Source of the DNA: Paralichthys olivaceus
Lineage: Eukaryota; Chordata; Actinopteri; Pleuronectiformes; Paralichthyidae
Reading direction: 5' to 3'
DNA: 64,000 bases
Assembly: GCF_024713975.1 (NCBI RefSeq)
Contig: NC_091097.1
Span: 7,868,861-7,932,860 of the forward strand
Below, piece after piece: positions 1-13,634 of the stretch; the first letter of the stretch is position 1, and each line of letters begins with the position of its first letter. Made by a program: the position numbers and the translations under genes. The notes under the pieces are model-generated. The model was given only the letters and a program-made list of their open reading frames with translations. It ran no database searches and had not been told where the DNA came from.

Positions 1-2065
1 GTCTGAAACTCTGTCTCACCTTTTCTGTCCCCTCTGTCTTCTCAACCAAGTGAAGTGGTGTTAGACAGAAAATATAGAAAATGGACATCATGGTAAATAC
101 GTCAACATCATCTGCATAAATGTATAAATGACGGAGTTTAAAGAGTGAGGAGAGGACCGAGGACGATTGCGGAGCAGTGTCACAAAATGCTTGTGTCTGG
201 TGAAGGGATTCAAATAAATGGAGAGAAAATCACGGCACTGGGGAGAGAAGTTAATGGTGATAAAGTACCGTGCTGGAACAAAGTCCCCTCAAATCCATAT
301 AGCTGGGGCTGTGCGACTGCCTCCGACAGAGAGGGAGAGAGGGGGAAACTAAACAGTTCTTTTTCCAGTGTTGACAGATTTGCAGTTTTTTAAAATGTTC
401 CATAGTGAGTATTTAGACACACACAGTCTGCACACTGTCAAGCTCCCAATGAATTATTTTATTATTTTATTTTACAAGGCAACATTTTGATTGTGGTACT
501 GATATAAATAAATATATATGTGTATATATATATATTTCTATTTTATGACTGAAACCATTCCTGTTCATTAACATTTAAATTTTTAATTTGTAGATAATGC
601 AAGACAAAATCTAAATTTAAAAGCATTTCTTTTATTTTTGTGTTCAGACTCAAATGAAAAGTTGAATTCTGAATTTATGTTCAGATAAGTAATGATTTTT
701 ATGATCAGGCAGGGTTATTGCACATCCATTTTATAAAATCTGCCACAAAAAGTCCATTAGTCGCAAATAAAATACTCTTGTCTTGAAGTGAATTTGGTTG
801 TGTTGCCCATTTCAAATTCTGTTTTACATTATAATATTGACAACTTTTATCTCGAGTTTGGAGCAGTGAATGTATTATGATTTATTAATATATTAAGTTT
901 TATAAAAATGAGACGCAGAGAGTCGTCAGCTAAGATTTTGATTTAACAAGCCCTGTTTTATGCTATAAGTCACATTATTTTCATTTTAACCACAGTGAGA
1001 TCATTGTCCTTGTGCTTGATAATGTTGGTTTCAAAAAGCCAGTTCAAGGCACTTCTCTTGTGTGATGTGTAGCTGAAATTAGAACTGAAATATCACACAT
1101 TGTGTCATCGAGTGTTGCCCAATTCCCAATGATGATCACACCTGTCACTGACACCATCTGGAGCCGCAACGTTCTGCTACTCAGATTCACGCTTGCTTGC
1201 TCGCTCGCTCTCATTGCTCTCCCTGCTCGCATCTCGCCGCGTCCACAGCCTTTACCTAGACTAGTGTGTGTGTGTGTGTGTGCTTTTGATATATCATTTA
1301 TAAACCAAGTCAAGCAGGTCAGGCATCATAGCCTTCTCTGATGATGGAGACGCTGCATATGTCTCCTGAATTGCAATAGAGCAGATATGGGGTTGCTATG
1401 CGGCGCTAAAGTTTCCATTGATGTTTGTAAAGAAACAGCCTTCAAATACAGAGCAGCATTACCTGTCATGTAATCTTAAATGTCATATTTATTTGTTTAA
1501 AACAAAATTATAGAGAATCAGAGTGCTGGAGAAAACCAGGCCCTGATGTGTGACGGCTCATCTCTGTAGGCCCGTGTCGTGGATGTACACAGCTCATTAA
1601 AATGAGTGGCGATAATGGGGACAAGCTTGATTATCTGGCTAATGGCATGTTGTCTCATAAAGAGGGAGCTTCAGCAGATGGATTAGTGTACAACACAGGG
1701 TAGCAAAGATATTTCAGATTCACCTCTCAGATCTTAATTGTTTCGCTGTGGACAGACGAGCTGTTCTAGTAAACGGTATTTTGTAAACAAGAGCCAAGGT
1801 CACAGAGTCACCTCACCCAAAAAGAGTGGATTTTCTCACTAGTGGTATTCAGTCATGAAAACAGTCTGTCGTAAAAGAAGAACTGCAGGGTTCTTTCTCA
1901 TGCAACCTTTGGGCTAATTGTTAGATTTTGCTGTAGCCTGCACGCGGCGCACTAACAGGTTTCTGCAGAAGGTTCCTGTTGGAGCGAGCACAACACTCGC
2001 CTATTGACTGAGAGGCTTCCGTGGGCCAGTGGCCGTCTGCCCAGGAGCAGAGGGATGTTTTTCTG

Positions 2066-2072
2066 AGTGTGT

Positions 2073-2135
<63 letters not shown>
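2066..2135. repeat. (GT)n microsatellite, about 70 bp
   Basis: Nearly pure GT dinucleotide run with one TA interruption near its left end. Long cysteine-valine or threonine-histidine frames across it are translation artefacts. Confidence 0.97.
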
Positions 2136-2136
<1 letters not shown>

Positions 2137-3887
2137 CCATTTGCTCTTTTCTCCACACAGAACCTCTATTGTGATATTTCTTGGCACTCTGCAGCAACAT
2201 TCGACCAGGGGAGGGGGGCTCTGCCAGTTCCCTCGCCTGCCTCTGTCTTGGGATTTAAAGAAGACAGACAGGTGAAGAATCACATACTGAACTACTTCTC
2301 CTATAAAGAGTGTGAATCTGAGTAGGGAGGGCAAAATGTCCAGAAAAATATATGGATTTGCGGTTGGTATAATCATCAGATTTCAGATTTTTCCTCTATA
2401 TGTGCAGCTCAAACATCAGTCTTTGTAGTGGGATTATAAATGGTGTCTTATCTGAAAGCCAGACATCTTAAATATCTGATTATTCTGTTTGCTTTTCAAT
2501 TGAGGAGCTTTAAGGTCTCATCATCTTCACATTCACATCTCTAGAGCTGTTGACATTTGGGATGTTTCAGCCATCAGACTCTTTTTTTGAGACCACTGAG
2601 CTGTGGGATCGAGAGTCAGCGCAGGTAACCATCTCTCCTTTCCTCACTGTGGTTCACCCATCTCCTGCCCCTCCCCACCTGTCAGTCATCCTCCCTCCCG
2701 CTGAGTGACGGCTCTGTCAGCTAGTGGCGAGTAAGGGGAGATTGAGCGGGTCCAGTCACATCTGTTGTTTCACAGGCAGCCTGTTTTCAGCCCCAGGGAT
2801 CTCATTATAACCAGGGCCTGTCGAGAGAATCGTTCATGAAGCGCTCAGCCACACAACGATACACACAGACAAACAAGAAGGCGCTGCATTAAGACTAAAC
2901 TACAGCCATACGTTGCTCATGTTCACTCAATGTAAGACATGCAAGTTTAACCACAAAGCTAAATGCATACTAAGTATATGTATGTATAAATTAGGAAATG
3001 ACAATGCAAAAGAGAAACAGCCGCCTCGGTGCAGCACACGCCATGCAAAACAACGGGTGACACCTCTCAGTATTCACTGCTTGTATGCTGCTGTCAATGT
3101 GGAATTAAACTTTGCCTGTGAACAGACACCTGAGGTGAACGAAAGCAGCGTTCAAAGTCAAAAAGGCCGCGGTCAGGAGAGGCCGCGGTGCTGCTTCAGA
3201 CTGGCCTCTCGCTCAACGTCACTTCTCCTAGAGACCATGTTGGCTGATGGGCGTCACATTGCTGAGACTCACTGGAGTGACGGGCACTTTGGTCCATGCA
3301 AATCAGCCGTCTGCTGTATTTGAGTGAGTGAAGGTGTGAAGGATATCATGGATAAAACCAGCGTGCATGCTGGGATATGTATGTTGATGCAAATCATTGT
3401 GTCACTCTGGCTTTCTGTGAACGCAGGCTACACATTTACCCCCCAACTAGTAATTATATAAAACACTCACCCACCCACACACACACCCACACAAATCTAT
3501 TGTCCTATGTGCTTTTCATGCAAACAAAATCATATGAACAAATAAATACACGATTCTAGTTTCTTATTCTCTGTTTTCTGTAACACTCAAAGTAACTGCA
3601 GAGATTTGGGAACATGGCAGAATTATTATGAAGTGAGATGGAGCACTAAATATAAAGTCTCAGACACCTCTAACATTTTAACCTGATTATTTATTACTTT
3701 ATTTTCAAAATAAGGAAAAAGTAATTTACATAATCTTAAATATGAATCCTTCACTGCACATAAACACAGCGGGTAAACAACTACAGGGGTTTATTTTCTC
3801 CAAATAAGTTTGACCAACTCATAAGATTTTCTGACAAGGTTTCCCAGACCCAGATGTTGGTGAATAATTTAATGACTGTATCTGTAT

Positions 3888-4095
3888 TATTGCCTCCACC
3901 AAGGATCAGGGGGTGGATCGAGGAATATTTTTTTATATTGGTGTTTTTTGACATTTTCAACCTTTTCCCAGGGAATAATTAATGGATATTGTAGGAAAAA
4001 AACCTGGTGCACCTAGGGAACATATATGTGTGTGCAATTTGGTGCAGCTTCACTGAATTTCAAGGGGCTACTGGGTCTTGCCTATTGTCCTAGGT
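3888..4095 (+). repeat. Dispersed teleost repeat, copy A
   Basis: It begins with a 'cctccaccaagg' motif, then a GATCAGGGGGTGGATC block, a T-rich stretch, and a GGTGCAGCTTCACTGAATTT block. The same ordered blocks recur near 15.77, 26.3, 29.7 and 33.0 kb, and inverted near 37.1 and 56.5 kb. From memory this is a very common interspersed sequence in fish genomes. I do not assign a family name. Confidence 0.75.
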
Positions 4096-5131
4096 ATTCG
4101 TTCTGATTATCCTTTAAGTGGAAGGCTGATGTTAACCTTGTATAAGCTAAACTCTGTGATGATATTCTGAATTTACAGGAAAATAATCAATATCATATTC
4201 AACACACAGTCCATTTTCCTTTAATTCTGATTCCCTCCTTATCCACCACTCTGCCTCTCAATGTCCATTTAATAATTCAGCACCCTCATCGCTTTTAGTG
4301 AACACCACCGACCCGTGCTCCCATGTGCCACAGGGTTTTCAATGAGAGGTTGTGCGCATGCTGGAAAAGTAAGTATTTTATTTTCAATCTAGTTGGTCAG
4401 GAGGGTTAAATTAAAATTCACAATGAAGCGCTTCAAATCCTAAGGCATGTCAGACGTGGAGAGAGAAGAGATGAGATGATAAACACGGAAGCCTCGGGTC
4501 AACACACTCAAGACAACATGCCCCGGGCCAAAGCTGGGCCACTGTCTTCTCAGCCAACTCACCTGGGTGCGCCAGCGGCATTTATGTCGGCACAGTCAAG
4601 TCCAACTGCCTCGCAGAAGTCCTAGAATGAAACCTCTCATCTCCGAGTAGTTAAGCTTCCCTGGTTCCTCAGGATGGCACTGAGCTGCAAACTCCCTCAT
4701 TAAGACGAATAGTTTCTGATGGTTGTTGTGATGCAGCTACAGCAGATAAACCTGCTTCTCTGAGTGGAGAGCAAAAAAAACTTTGAACAGAGTAAAACCC
4801 TGCTTTAAAAGAATTTTAATCTGCAAACTAAATTGTGTACAGACTGAAACTGCCCTCAATCTGATGCATGGCTGCGAGGCAAGCTCCTCCACAGTTTCCC
4901 ATTTCTAATTTAATCACTCGCCAACGGCTACACACCAGCTCAGACAATCCTTTTTAACCAGCTACTTATCCAGTCTCTTGTCCACCCCGCAACACCCATT
5001 TAAAGACTCTTTACTCCTCTCAGCAGAAATCAGCTGTTTGTTTTTATTTTTTTACTTTTTTAGGCTGATAATTGCTCATGAGGGACAGAATTACTTCCAT
5101 TCATGGGGATACTCTAGCTTTGGTCTGGACA

Positions 5132-5171
5132 ATAGACAGTATATAAGACTGTTCTTTATATACAGTCTATG
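5132..5171. repeat. Imperfect palindrome (15-bp arms)
   Basis: The arms ATAGACAGTATATAA and TTATATACAGTCTAT are reverse complements except at one base and are separated by a 10-base loop. The arm resembles a motif recurring in teleost interspersed repeats, and a related piece (TATATAGTCTATGG) occurs near 25,237. It may be a fragment of an inverted-repeat element. Confidence 0.7.
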
Positions 5172-5473
5172 GTCAGTACGATTTATTTGCTGCACAATTT
5201 ACGATATTGAAAATATTGTTAGGTATCAGGTATGTGGTCTAACTAAGAATCTGCCTCTGGGGGCAACAGCCCCAATATTTTGGGGCTTCTGGTGTAGACA
5301 GCAGATATCTGGGCCAAGACTGTGTTTAAAATACACTGTTTACAGTCCAACTAGTTTATTTTATCAGAGGAGCGAACATTTCTCCACACAGAACACAAAC
5401 AGTGACACTTCTGTGGGTGTTTTAGGTCCAGATGACATTTTGGCATATCTGTACTAACAGCCATATTAATGCA

Positions 5474-5497
5474 ATATATATATATATATATATATAT
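5474..5497. repeat. (AT)n microsatellite
   Basis: An uninterrupted alternating AT run of about 24 bp. Confidence 0.95.
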
Positions 5498-6309
5498 GCG
5501 TGTGTGACTATACTGTACATTAAAGTGAAGTTTTAAGAAGATGCACAAAAGAAGGCATTGATCACAATTATGCACTAAAAAATCTGCGTAAGACCAATTT
5601 AAGAAAAATCTAAATGAAACTAATGTGTGAAAGTTTTTACTTATTATATTTTGTAAAATCTGACAGACAGTTTATGACTGTTATTGTAGATAATATGTAC
5701 AATGGATATGAGTGTTGCTGGCTGTTCACTTTGTAATATAACTCCAGATGGAGGAGACAGATTTACATAAAATGTGAGAGTGTGTGCATCGATATGTGGC
5801 ATCATCATCTCAGTCTCAATCAACTGTGACATAGAGAAAAATGTAGCAACATAGAGTAAAGCTTCTATAGTGTTATTTACATATTCATCAGTCAAATATA
5901 TAGCGCAGGCACAGATAATACTCAGTCAAGAGCAAGGGGTAGTCAACATGGATGGTGCTGTTATTCAAATAACTTCCCTCTACAGATGCAGATACTGTAC
6001 GCAGAAGGTGAATATCTTATATTGATGCGGTGGTGTGGAGAGGACTGTAAAATGCTTGATCACTTCGGTTCACAGTCACTTTCAAATTCTAGCATTTTCC
6101 ACAAAAAGACGACCAAGATGGCTCATAAAAGTGCTCAATAAAACAAGCCACGCGATTAAAAAGTTTTGCTGCATTCAAATCCTAAAATAAAACCTTCACC
6201 TTTTTCTCTTTCACACTCTGCTTGTGAAAGATTTAATGACTCATGAATCGATCCTTGCAACAAATTGAGGAGCATAGAAAGGTAAGAATGAGTCGAGAAA
6301 TGAGTCCGC

Positions 6310-6550
6310 TACTCTGGCGCCGCATGACACAGCACCGCGGAGAAATTACCTTTATTAAGTCTACAACGACCATATTGATTTTCTGTTGTGCGTCCGCCAT
6401 AATAATGAAGACGGCGGATGTCGGAGCGGCCGCAGTGTAATCGACGTATGCTCCGACAGCCTCGAGTGATGAAGAGGAGAGAGGCCGAGCTGTGACGTGT
6501 AGCCGCCTGGTGGGCCTGCGAGATTACAACCGATCTGACCACTTAGTGAA
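6310..6550. promoter_or_regulatory. Isolated CpG island, possible promoter
   Basis: By eye this 240-bp stretch has about two dozen CpG dinucleotides, including GCGGCCGC, while the flanking kilobases are CpG-poor. CpG islands in vertebrates usually mark promoters. A strong-context minus-strand ATG followed by a splice donor sits in its left half (see the candidate exon at 6350-6400). No other exon of a gene was found in either direction, so the transcript is unidentified and could be non-coding. Confidence 0.5.
6350..6400 (-). CDS. Candidate first coding exon of an unidentified gene (17 codons)
   Basis: On the minus strand an ATG with A at -3 and G at +4 opens a 51-nt frame reading MADAQQKINMVVVDLIK. 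It ends in AAG directly before gtaattt, a usable splice donor in phase 0. It lies inside a CpG island, as a real first exon would. I do not recognise the peptide, and no following exon could be picked out between here and the left edge. It may be chance, a non-coding transcript, or the start of a gene lying mostly outside the window. Confidence 0.2.
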
Positions 6551-9500
6551 CAAATGAGCTTCTAATGTGAAAGCTGTCGTCCGACTTTAATGTGGGCATT
6601 ATAACAAATACACAGCATCCGGGTTCGGTGCTGCTTAAGATTAAAGGGCTCATCTGTATTTTTTTGGACATAAAATGTAGTTACAGAGACATATTTAGCT
6701 ACTTTATTGATTCCACTCCTACTGAAAGGTTGCGAAACTTATCAATTCAATTAAATTATATTTGTATAGCGCCAAATCATAATATACATGATCACAACTT
6801 CCATATTAATAAATCCATGTATAGTTTAAAAACAAAAGAGTTAGGATAGAACCTTGTCTATCTGAAAGGAGACACGTTTGCCACTGTTACCCAAGGCCAC
6901 TTCCTCAGGTCACCGTCCGTGGAAAAAGAGACTTATTTACCGAGCACTGTATCATGAGGCCGCGACTAATGTAGATATTTTCTGTCTGTAACTTTATTGC
7001 AATACTATCCGATAAAGGTGAAAAGGCCAAAGAGAGATTATGAGAAAGTGATGTCGGGAAGAAAGCAGCCTTGAGATCAACACCAGCAATCTCCTGTAAA
7101 CCTTTACTCATACATGCACCCACACATTTAACACATAGTATTTACACCACTGCACAAAAACGCACTCATTCATATGCTGTGTAAATCTGCAGCTTGTTTG
7201 CATCCCTTGGCACTGTCATTCACTGCTCCTGCCACACTCGCCACGGGACACATTTTTAAAGCGGCCGAGGAGACTTTGATCCTGCTGAATTCCAATGATG
7301 ACACGGCTCGACAAAGAGGCCTTTCACACGGACCGCGCTGTCATGCCAGGCCGTTGCCTTGAAGGCACGTGGTGGTCACATCAGCTACACTTGAACCTGC
7401 TAAACCCCTGAGAGATGCTCACCCATGCAAAGACACACAGAGCACGGAAAGCTTATAGCACTCAGTCGAAATATTGATTAGTTGACTGACACAAACTTTA
7501 AAATTGACCTTTGGCAATTGATTAATCATTTGAACTTATTCATCAAGCAAAAACATTTGCCTGTTTGAGCTTCCCACAGATTTGCTATTTTTCTTCATGT
7601 AAATTCATCTTAAATTTAGAATATTTCACTTCAGGGCTGTTGATCAGATGAAACAAGCAATCAGAAAAGGAATTTTCTGTGAAGCCTATTTTTTCCACTA
7701 TTTTATGACATGAAAATGAATCTAACTGACAGATGAATTCCAAGTGGAAATAATCAAATAATCATTTGCAGCTCTTCCTCTTTAATCCTGTGTTTCTTCT
7801 AAAATAACAAATGAAGGAGAACCAGCACTTGCAAGAAAGATAAGAATAGTGACCTGTTCTTACAGAGGAGAATGTTCTCATACATCATGTTTAAGCTTAA
7901 TGGACAGTGCACTCTTCTTTTGTCTCAAAGTTCCTTGAAGATAAGGGATGAGAAGACGACAACCTTACATATAGAGGCCTCGCGGACACTGTGTGTGAAG
8001 GTTCAGAGACCAGTGATATATATTCACATTGGCTCCCTGTGACTTATTGCTCCTCTAAAGCCTTTTTATGTAGTGAGAAATCTTCATGTCTTCTACCTTG
8101 ATGTGTAGAGTGCCGGCTCTGTGGGAGATGATGGACAGTCGGTCTGTGAACTGCAGGCAGTCCTGTCTGCTCTGTCTCGGCTTCTCTGCTTCGCTATTCG
8201 TCTCCCCGGCTGTCTGGTCTCTGCAAGAGGGAAGCAACATTACCTTTCATTGTTACCTCCTTGGCTTCATCTCGCTGTAGCTTCTTCCAGCTCAGCAGTC
8301 ATGACATTTTGAGGGTTGTTCTTACTGTGTTCTAGGGTTGAGCATCCAAACATTATCTATATACACCACCTACTTTGCATTTTTGTGCTATTTTCATTTC
8401 CCCCAATGGCTAAACAGTGGGGTACTGAAATAATGTTATTATATCAATTCATGCTAGCAATTCTTGGAAGGTAGCTGGGCTGTTTCCTAACATGCAACAG
8501 ACGCAAATTTAAGAAAAACCAAAAAGAAAAAGAATATCTCCACGTGAAAAGTGAAGTCATACATGTAGAAGACACCGACAAAGACAGTCTGCAAGAAACT
8601 GCGAAAGTAAGTGCTTAAGATACTATTGACCGTTTGTCTGTGGGTGAGATTAACAAATTCAGAAAGATAGATTTGAATAATAAAGTCACGAGTTCAGTGA
8701 CTCATCCAACACCAAAACACCACAAAAGGGTTTTTGATTCTTTGACACTGGATTGTACAACAGAATGTCATCACAGTGAAAATATGTTTGTTTAGTCACA
8801 ACAATCCAGAGGTGAAGATCATAGCTATAGAATTTCACACACAAAGTATCTACTAGTAGTGCTCTTGCATACATCTGATTATTAATGATTATTAGTTTGA
8901 TGCTTTTGTTCACCAATGAAGTAAAAATGTAACTTTTGCAAGTCATTGCTTCTGACATATTTCTTTTGTTCCAAATAATTTGATGAAGCTCACTTAGCAC
9001 TTCATGGAAATTGATTAACGTAATTCAACATTTTAAGTTAATACATTTTAAGTAAACCATTGTGTTGTGTGATATGTTACCGTGATCATGGTGGGAGGTC
9101 GCTTCCTGGTTCAACAAAAGGCGTGGCTAAACGATGAAGACACTTAAATACTGGGGCCAGGTGAATGGATTAAACCATGTGCTGCTGTACCATGGGGGGG
9201 ATTTGGTTCAGTTAGGTTTGCTTTGTATTTAGTTGTGTCCATCATATTCCCTTTGTGTATAATTGTCCAAACCATCAATTATGGTCCCTAAAATTATTAT
9301 CTATATTTATATTTTTACCAAAATTATTCATTAAATTCGCTCTGTATTTTAACAATTTGTTTTTCTGTTGAGGAGCACTTTGTACTTCGTATTGAAAAGA
9401 GCTCTTTGAATAAGGTTATTATTATGAATATTATATAATTGTGGAAGGTCTGTTAGTACACTGAACACCTTATTCATTTAGTTGTTAGCTTAAGTTTAAT

Positions 9501-10850
9501 TATATTTTGTTGAATTTTTGTTTTTGCAATTTTGGGGCAAAACTCCTGTTTCCTCTTCGCCTCACTACTTTCTCCCTGGCATATTAAATAGCTACATTAA
9601 TAACAGAAATAATAATTACACCTGGGTCAGAATGGGTCATATGTACTACATCCATATGGAGCTTTTCCCACCATGCAATGCAATATACTGCAGGGCGAGT
9701 TTCTCACACCCCAAGTGGTTTTGAATAGGTCGGCTCATGAAGACAATCTGCTTTCAGATCATAACTTTGTCCCTGTGTGGTCACTTTCACATCACAGTCA
9801 CTTCTCACCGGCCATGCCCTTCTTCTTTAATCACCACAAACAGCAACAACAGTACCCCTCATCTCTTCGCCGTCTCTCCCACTCGTCTCCACTTCATAGC
9901 CCGGCCTACCCCTCGCACTCAGACAGAGAAACTCATTATAGCTGAGGATTAGATCGATCAGTGTGGTGGGGGGAGGGGGTGATGCCCAGTGGAGAGGCAG
10001 CATGCCTGGGCCAAGCAATTTATGCCAACAATGGAGCTCATCTCTGCATATCCTGACTGCTGCATGGAGGAAAACACTCAGCAGCAAACACACACACACA
10101 CAGACGCAGCCGTGGGTGCACATTTATTTCTGCTCAGTTTATTTCAAGCAAATTGATGGGGGATATATTTATTAGTGAAAACACCTATAGACATCTGTGG
10201 ATATAAGACGTGACATGTAAATAATGTCAATAACAGCTTATTGGTTGAACAGCAGTTTCACTTCTTTTAAATGGCTAATTTTAAAACACACACACACACG
10301 GACACATGCAGTCTGCATTATCACATTCTGAGAACCCCGCTGCACGCCGGGAAAAATCAGTCCTGGTAATGTAACACCCCCCCAGCACCCATCCAACCAC
10401 CCATCATTTTCATTCTTAAGGCTGAAATTTTCTCCTCTAAATGGGTTTGCCTCCACAGGAAAGGCAGAGCCTCCTGCCATCGCCCTGGAAACTGGTGAGA
10501 GTAAACACAAGTGGGATTGGGTTGTTGCTCTGCGGCGTGTCCTCGCAATGGCCTCATCTCACTCCTCAGACTATCTTTATTTCCCAGAGGGATAATGTTG
10601 GCCTCAGTTTCTGGTTCTTCCTGACTCAGGAATCCTCTGCTCCTCAAGGTGTGCGTGCATGAGGAACTGTGCATGTGAACGCATGTTTGTGTTAGTGTGC
10701 CTAATGTTGAGGGGGTTAATAACGGATTAAGCATCAAAGCGGCGAGTCTCCGAGCAGCCAAGCTTTCCATAAATTAACTTCACCTTTTGTCTCTATTTCT
10801 TCCCTCGTTTGTGCTTCCTCCGTATTATTATTATTTTTGGTTGGAAATCC

Positions 10851-10858
10851 ATGCAAAT
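10851..10858 (+). promoter_or_regulatory. Perfect octamer (ATGCAAAT) in non-repeat sequence
   Basis: ATGCAAAT is the canonical POU/Oct binding word. It lies within about 400 bp of unique-looking sequence (10,560-10,980). One octamer is expected by chance roughly every 33 kb per window (both strands), so the site alone is weak evidence. Confidence 0.25.
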
Positions 10859-11464
10859 GAGGCTGTGACTAATCCTGTCCCATGGTTAGCGACGATAATG
10901 GTACCTTTTGTCGTTTACAGTGAGGAATTACCATCAGGCAGGTGGAGGAGTGGGCACCTTGAGAAGTGATCCTGTCACTGCTGTTTCACTTGTCTTCATT
11001 TTGTGACTTCAGCTAATACAAGAACACTATTGTTGAAGAAAAAATGTTTAACAAATTGTGTCTCAGGGGGCAGAAAATGGCACTGACAACAGAAATATCC
11101 ACTAGAATGAATTCAAATACATCTCATACATCTCAACATTATAAATGACTTATTTCTCACATCAAGATCCATTCTTGCGAAATTCAGGCAATTAAAAACC
11201 CTTTATATCCCATGATGCTAAGGAAAGTGATTTTAAAAGCATCTGTCACTTTGACCTGATCTGCTTCATTTTGAATGGATTCTTTTCTTGCTTATGCCCA
11301 ATCTCTCCATTAAGTTTGGTGCAAATTGGTTGTGTACTTTTCATGTTATCACACTTACAACCAGACAATGTGTGATGCAAAATAAGACATGAATTGAGAT
11401 ACTGTTCCTCAGTCCTGTATCCATTTATCATTTGTACCTAATAGCGTTTGCTTCAGAAATTAAC

Positions 11465-11520
11465 GCTAACCATGCAGGCTCTAATTAGGCCCATTAAGGA
11501 TGCTAATTATGCACCCCGCC
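11465..11520. promoter_or_regulatory. Homeodomain-site cluster, candidate enhancer
   Basis: Within about 55 bp there are a palindromic CTAATTAG (11481-11488), a CATTAAG and a CTAATTATGCA, giving several TAAT cores in non-repeat sequence. Such clustering is typical of developmental enhancers. Conservation could not be tested here. Confidence 0.3.
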
Positions 11521-13601
11521 AACAAACAAGACAACCAAGTGCAGTCCAGGCTTCCCAAACACAGAGACTTGAAACAGGGTGCCCATAATCCCTTTCACCA
11601 TACGGACGCTGTCCTTGGCCTGAGAAGGAGCAGCATCCCGCAGGCAGGGACATGTTCTCATCTGCACAGAGGAGATAACCACACCACACCCAGGCTCAGC
11701 TCCTCCGCCACCAACAACCTGCCCCAGCACACCATCCGTCCTCTTGGCCCTCCATCATTTTCTCCCTCTTACAACTGTCCATCACAGCACACACTCACAC
11801 AAACTCAAAGCTGCTGCAAACTCACTGGAAAGACAAGGAGAGAGAAGAAAGACAGCAGCTAAAATGAGTTTAGACAGCAAAGTGTTTTTTTGTTTTCCCT
11901 CTCTTCCTCCTGCTCTGGTGTTGGCGCCCTGTGTGCATCTCTGCCAATCCAGTCACTTTGAAGTGTACAGCGTTTGATTTGGACAAAGATTAGAGGATTT
12001 GAACGACATCCTAAAGGAGCCAGAACACAGGGGTTGTTTTTGTGGCCATAAAAAAAATAATTCTGACTAAAAATCAATGTCTGATTTCAAACGGGACTTT
12101 CTCCGCTCAGAGTGAAGTGCATCATCACTGGGTATGTCAGTGCTCCCCGCAAAGTGATTATCAGGCGACCCACTGGCCAAGGAGATTATTATATTGACTC
12201 CACACTCACAGTTCAGAGGAGTTTGGCGATGTGGTGACAACAGCTGTCTTACTGAATGATGACCCACCAGAAGCAATCTCAGCCAAGAGCTCTTACCACT
12301 GAAGATAACAGAGGTGGCGACACCATCATCTCTGTAGTGCCCTCATTTAAAACGATGCAACAATGTGCACCCTGACCACTTAAAAGTATAATGTCTTGTA
12401 GAAGAATCTCAGATTGATTAGAGAGTCGCTTCACCCAAATCACACATAAGAATTTTTTCTTATCCACATAGTATGAGCTTCATTTGATGAGGGTTTAACT
12501 TTGACTTGACTATTAGTTGAAAAGAAAGTAGTTGCTATTCACAGCAAGGTACCACTGCTTTAGAGTTTTCACACCAGGAAAATTTCCATCCACCATCACG
12601 GCATTAGGGCATAAGTATGTGTACCGAGATGATAGAATTATTTTACCCTCCAAAGATTTTGCTTCACCTGCCACACAGAGAAAGTGATATGTTTGATTCT
12701 GTTAGTGTTTTGTTGGTGATGTGCAGGACTGACTTACAGGGATGTTGAGTTTAAAATCCGTATTTCTCCAAAGTGATGAATTGCACGTATGTTTCTGGTG
12801 TTTAGTTCACAGATTGAGCCAAAAACACAGATTGAGTTTGTTTATGTTGAGTTTCCACAAAAACTGCATCATGATATATTGTTTATTAATAAAGAAGAAT
12901 AAAGATGTGAGAGAAGTATTGGGGTGACAGCATCAATAGCTCAGGATCCCAAATGATTTGCATACCTCTAGAAGTGTGTGTATTCTGTGATTTGGTTCAA
13001 GTTAAGGTTAATATTGTACATTTAGAACAACTATTTTTGACCAAAGTGCTGAACAGGCTTAAAATGTGAAAATAAAAAAACAGAAACACAGATTAAAGAG
13101 AAAACACAAAAGCAATCAAAACTTAAACATCATAAATATTTGATTAAATAATCTGCTATGATCATTTAAAAATAACCATCCTGTGGAGCCAGCTTGAGCC
13201 GAGAACTTTTACTGAGCCGAGTACTGTTTCTTCTTTTTTAGCAAAGAATAGATAACAATCACTATTTACTTTCATAAAGATGATGTCTGACTCATGCACA
13301 GATATCAACGCAATCAGCAAATCACATAGACTGTGTGACAAATGCCTCTAAACCAACACATGGGGGTAAAGGTTACATATGCATTCACCTGCATTATTGT
13401 ATTACAATGCATATTGTTCACTTTAATCACTGCACATTGTTTTGTAAACTAATTCAGTGAAGGTGCTTTGTGGTTATGAGCACAAGCTGTTTGCAGATCA
13501 TCTGCATAGTCAGACTTATCGGCTCTTAGGTGCCCTTTTGGAAAATAAGTATTAAAAACACTTTTTTTATATGAGCCAACAGGCCTGGGTGCAGAGAACA
13601 T

Positions 13602-13634
13602 TTATTATAATTATTATTATTATTATTATTATAG
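13602..13634. repeat. (ATT)n microsatellite
   Basis: A run of ATT trinucleotides of about 33 bp. Confidence 0.95.

Larger units (their letters stand above)
1..6300. other. Gene-free region downstream of mrc2 (left part)
   Basis: I recognise no protein-coding exon here. Open frames are short or are low-complexity readings of a GT array (2066-2135). Contents seen: that GT repeat, an AT repeat (5474-5497), an imperfect palindrome near 5132-5171, and a piece of a dispersed teleost repeat (3888-4095). The stretch around 1600-1700 is relatively complex sequence with several TAAT-type cores and could be regulatory, but nothing proves it. This side lies beyond the 3' end of mrc2, where mammals carry MARCHF10. 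No exon of that gene was recognised. Confidence 0.6.

Noticed and set aside
1921-2376. Long open frames rich in Thr-His or Cys-Val
   Set aside because: They are readings of the GT/CA microsatellite. The same holds for frames at 17342-17780 and 40597-41470 outside exon 1.
10459-10494. 36-nt plus-strand exon (KAEPPAIALET)
   Set aside because: Splice-like borders and an open frame, but no neighbouring exons and no recognisable protein. Such short frames are expected by chance.
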